From Dunaliella salina (lineage: Eukaryota; Chlorophyta; Chlorophyceae; Chlamydomonadales; Dunaliellaceae): a stretch of DNA of 16,109 bases. Positions 1 to 16,109 of this stretch are shown here, piece after piece. The number at the start of each line of letters is the position of its first letter. The stretch's first letter is position 1. The translations under genes and the position numbers were made by a program. Where the stretch lies: the NCBI GenBank assembly GCA_002284615.2, contig MU069667.1, forward strand, positions 168,161 through 184,269, given 5' to 3'. The notes under the pieces are model-generated. The model was not told the DNA's origin. It did no database searches and saw only the letters and a program-made list of their open reading frames with translations.

Positions 1-34
<34 letters not shown>

Positions 35-48
35 CGCGTGTGTGTGTA
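1..48. repeat. (TG)n microsatellite at left edge
   Basis: Sixteen uninterrupted TG units (1-32), an agcgcg interruption, then a short further TG run to 48. It is cut by the window edge and lies upstream of the gene. Confidence 0.95.
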
Positions 49-232
49 TTTGCGCGCTTTGCGTGCAAACTTGCTCGATTGTTGCATTACCCACCATTAT
101 TACAATAGAACCAGTCCATCAGTGCAGGATCAGCCGCCTCAAGTACGTCACCCTGCAGTGTGTGTTGTTTGTATCATATCCATGCACAAATGGAGATTAT
201 CCGTATGTGGTCGCTTGACCGATGAAAAATGA

Positions 233-314
233 ACCGCTGAAAAGACGACAATTGTTTTGATGTTGAAGTTGTTTATTTTTGAGAGCTGGGCGAGGTTTAA
301 CTTGGCGCTTCAGA
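233..314 (+). other. Short upstream region / possible 5' UTR
   Basis: This stretch precedes the proposed ATG at 315. The frame of exon 1 stays open back to an in-frame TGA at 264-266, with no earlier in-frame ATG. The bases just before the ATG (gcgcttcag, then A) resemble a splice acceptor, so a 5' UTR intron or an extra upstream exon is possible. No convincing promoter motif is visible. Confidence 0.3.
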
Positions 315-13884
<13,570 letters not shown>

Positions 13885-13891
13885 GTGAGCA

Positions 13892-13909
13892 TGTGTGTGT
13901 GTGTGAGNN

Positions 13910-13973
<64 letters not shown>

Positions 13974-13976
13974 CGG
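13892..13976. repeat. (TG)n then (GC)n at the start of intron 9, with two undetermined bases
   Basis: TG repeats start seven bases after the exon 9 donor and run to about 13965, followed by GCGCGCGCGCG. NN at 13908-13909 interrupts the run. True array length is uncertain. Confidence 0.95.
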
Positions 13977-15283
13977 GCGCACAAGCCCGCTCTTGTACAC
14001 ATGCAGTAGGGGATGCTTGAGCTTTGTGTGTCCTCCTTGTGCAAATTAAAGTGTCCAAGGGTGGTGTGAACAGCTCTGCAGATCAGGGCTTGATGCTGTT
14101 GACAGCTCTCATAAATCAAGTTGTAACAAGATCAGTAGGAATCTCAGTGCCGCGGATGCTGCTAGTTGCACTGAATCCCTGAGTCTTTTAGTTGTGGTGC
14201 ACACTTGCTCTCCTCTCCTGTAATTGACCATTTCTGAGCATCATTCAAACAGGTTGAGCCTGATAGGCGTGTGCACTGTAACCTCCTGTGGTCCAGCCTT
14301 TTCCATCGCTTAGTTCTCTGGGTGGATATTTTTCCAGAGGTGGGCGACGGGCCCAAATCCCTGAAAATGTTCTTTCCCGCCAATATTTTCTAAATCTGAC
14401 CAGGCCAACCATTACAATGTAAATTAAAATCACGTTCACCAAAAAATGACAAAAAAAATCGGTTGACCCCAGATCATTCTCCTGGCCTCAGATCACCCTA
14501 AAAGGGCCCACAGCTCCACCCTGGGACCATTTTTTGCTCCCGAAATTTCGTGTTTATATCTCTTGTACATGATGCTAACATCCTGCATACTGAAAAATAG
14601 GACAGAAGGAGGTCAAAAATTGACCTTTTTGGCACCCCTAGTGCTGGATTTTCTCTAAGGGAAACACAGGAGGCTTAAAAAAAAAAGTTGTGTACACCAT
14701 GTCAAAAAACTGGTCGGAACCCCCCTGACCCACCACCCACCCCAAAACCCCCCATGCAGTAACCCTACCCGGACAAAAAGGGCATCAATCTGCTCCTTTT
14801 TGAAATAGCTATCCATCTGCATCCTCACCACACTGGAAAAGTGAGTTGCAGCAGAGTTATGGGACAAAAACTGAGCAGCGGATGCCCATGCATTCCTGCC
14901 CTTCCAGGCACCCACAACTGGCTTGCAAGTCCACTAACTGCCCTCCTGACTTCACCATGCATAACCACATCATGCATTGTCACTATCCTGGAAGTTTGAA
15001 CTGGTTTGCTGCATGTTCGCCTTCACAACCCCTGCCGCCCACACCCTTGCGCGCATGGCACTGACTCCCAGCCATGCACACAGACCCCCCCTGTTACTCA
15101 ACTTACCCAAAGAGGGTGCCAATTGACAGTTCTTGAGCTCAGGAATCCAAGGGTGCCTTTATAATTCTGTAGATGTGGCCCAAAAAATTCTGGAGGGGGT
15201 GTCCCAAATTTTTGAGAAGCCCATGTCACTGCCAGACACCCCACCACCCTCCCCCCCTCCTCAGATCGGACCCATACATACAC

Positions 15284-15336
15284 CAATCGATAGCTTTTGA
15301 TCTCAGGATACCGAATATATAGTTCTTAATGGGATT
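15284..15336 (+). repeat. Dispersed motif, + copy (CAATCGATAG...CTCAGGAT...GAATATATAG)
   Basis: About 50 bp that recur in inverted orientation at 16026-16078. Shared blocks are CAATCGATAG, CTCAGGAT, CCGAATATATAG and GGATT. A shorter relative with CAGTTCTTGAGCTCAGGAAT lies at about 15126-15145, and a weaker minus-strand one (ACTCAAGAGCTAT) at about 15586-15598. Confidence 0.75.
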
Positions 15337-16025
15337 GACACCTGAGTTCCAAAAGTTAGGCTTCTTGGAGGCTCCTGGGAAATGGCTGAAACTCTGTATT
15401 TGACCAATCACTGTGTCTTTTCACTCCATTTTTTTTGCAATGACTTTTTTGGTACAAAGACTCCAAATCATTAAAAATCACCCAATTTGGTCCAGTGGCT
15501 GGTCAGATATGGTGGGTGCTTGCTCGAAAAGTAGGGTTCACGTTTTGGCAAATTGCAGAAGTGGCCGTGAGTTGCGCCTTACAAACTCAAGAGCTATGGA
15601 AACTATCATTGATGCTAAGCACAAAAAGTGCAAAGTTTAGCCACCTTGCAAAGGGAACGTTTCAAAAGGACTCCTGTTTGGGGCCTTCATCGCCCACCTC
15701 TGATTTTTTTCACAGCTCTTTTGAGCAAATTTGTCTCATTTTCCTTAGTTGATGCAGGGAGAGCTACTCTGCCTAAGTAGTTTTTTTCTTTTCTCTCTTC
15801 TCTTGGTTTATCAATCCACCCAGAAAGGCACTGAAATTGATTCACCGAACATTTATCCAGAGTGAGATTGGAAATTTACTTGGAAATTTACAAGGTTGCT
15901 TGTTCTTGTGAAAGCTACTGCTTGCTCTGTGTGCCTTTCTGACATGAGTTCCATGCGGACCTTGCTGAAAATTGTACACAGAAACAGGAGCATATAGGAA
16001 GCATAACTTTTGGACGTCATGTACG

Positions 16026-16076
16026 AATCCAATTAGAATCTATATATTCGGAATCCTGAGCTCAAGGGCTATCGAT

Positions 16077-16078
<2 letters not shown>
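16026..16078 (-). repeat. Dispersed motif, inverted copy
   Basis: The reverse complement reads TCAATCGATAGCCCTTGAGC then TCAGGATTCCGAATATATAG, matching 15284-15336. The two copies could be terminal or internal inverted parts of a transposable element of about 795 bp, or independent insertions. Confidence 0.72.

Positions 16079-16109
<31 letters not shown>
16078..16109. repeat. (AT)n microsatellite at right edge
   Basis: About 15 AT units, cut by the end of the window and directly adjoining the inverted dispersed motif. Confidence 0.95.

Larger units (their letters stand above)
13885..16109 (+). other. Intron 9, open at the right edge of the window
   Basis: It begins GTGAGC after exon 9. No downstream segment combines an acceptor, phase 0 entry and a convincing C-terminal continuation. 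The longest open candidate (after caaacag at about 14250, roughly 47 codons to a stop at 14391) has no coding character I recognise. Contents: TG/GC repeat, a small palindrome AGGTCAA-AAA-TTGACCT (14610-14626), C-rich tracts (about 14719-14757 and 15239-15261), an inverted dispersed motif, and terminal (AT)n. Confidence 0.6.

Noticed and set aside
14251..14393. Possible terminal exon after caaacag, about 47 codons then a stop
   Set aside because: Phase fits and the frame is open, but the acceptor tract is poor and the peptide shows no recognisable continuation of the C-terminal domain.
14909..14935. Possible short terminal exon after gcattcctgcccttccag
   Set aside because: Good acceptor, but only about nine codons before a stop and no similarity to an expected C-terminus.

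Overview
This is a eukaryotic nuclear window, probably from a green-lineage alga. It is rich in introns and simple repeats: long (TG)n/(CA)n arrays, several minisatellites, a few undetermined bases inside dinucleotide arrays, and no prokaryotic gene layout. The lineage is inferred from the one gene I can rebuild, whose protein looks like a nucleus-encoded, plastid-targeted membrane protein of plants and green algae. I cannot name the species. A repeat-rich prasinophyte or streptophyte alga would fit.

Almost the whole window is one split gene on the + strand. Nine exons (315-426, 579-674, 1314-1424, 1985-2130, 3086-3137, 4837-4939, 5686-5751, 13304-13353, 13754-13884) join through eight GT-AG introns with every phase matching. 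They give an uninterrupted 289-codon reading frame. The protein starts with an acid-free, basic, transit-peptide-like N-terminus. Hydrophobic membrane segments follow (about residues 70-85, 108-147, 175-206 and 208-223). It ends in a charged soluble region with a GRCHESEIF motif. The terminal exon and stop were not found and probably lie beyond the right edge. None of these exons is a long continuous ORF, and the long ORFs in the window are mostly repeats read as protein.

The introns carry the rest. Intron 2 has (TG)n, a 91-bp hairpin and a CT/TTTA microsatellite. Intron 5 has duplicated splice donors, a 139-bp (TG)n, a 42-bp minisatellite and decayed copies of the start of exon 6. Intron 6 has decayed copies of the end of exon 6, separated by CT-rich tracts. 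Intron 7 (7.55 kb) holds a divergent dispersed-repeat pair, four minisatellites, an 841-bp hAT-like non-autonomous transposon with terminal inverted repeats and an 8-bp target duplication, and a pair of tRNA-like SINE candidates. Introns 8 and 9 carry (CA)n and (TG)n arrays on either side of exon 9. Intron 9 also has an inverted dispersed motif and ends the window in (AT)n.

The most unusual observation is that the two halves of exon 6 appear to have multiplied separately. About four degenerate copies of the acceptor plus 5' half lie upstream of the intact exon, and about four copies of the 3' half plus donor lie downstream. The donor of exon 5 shows a milder version of the same behaviour.
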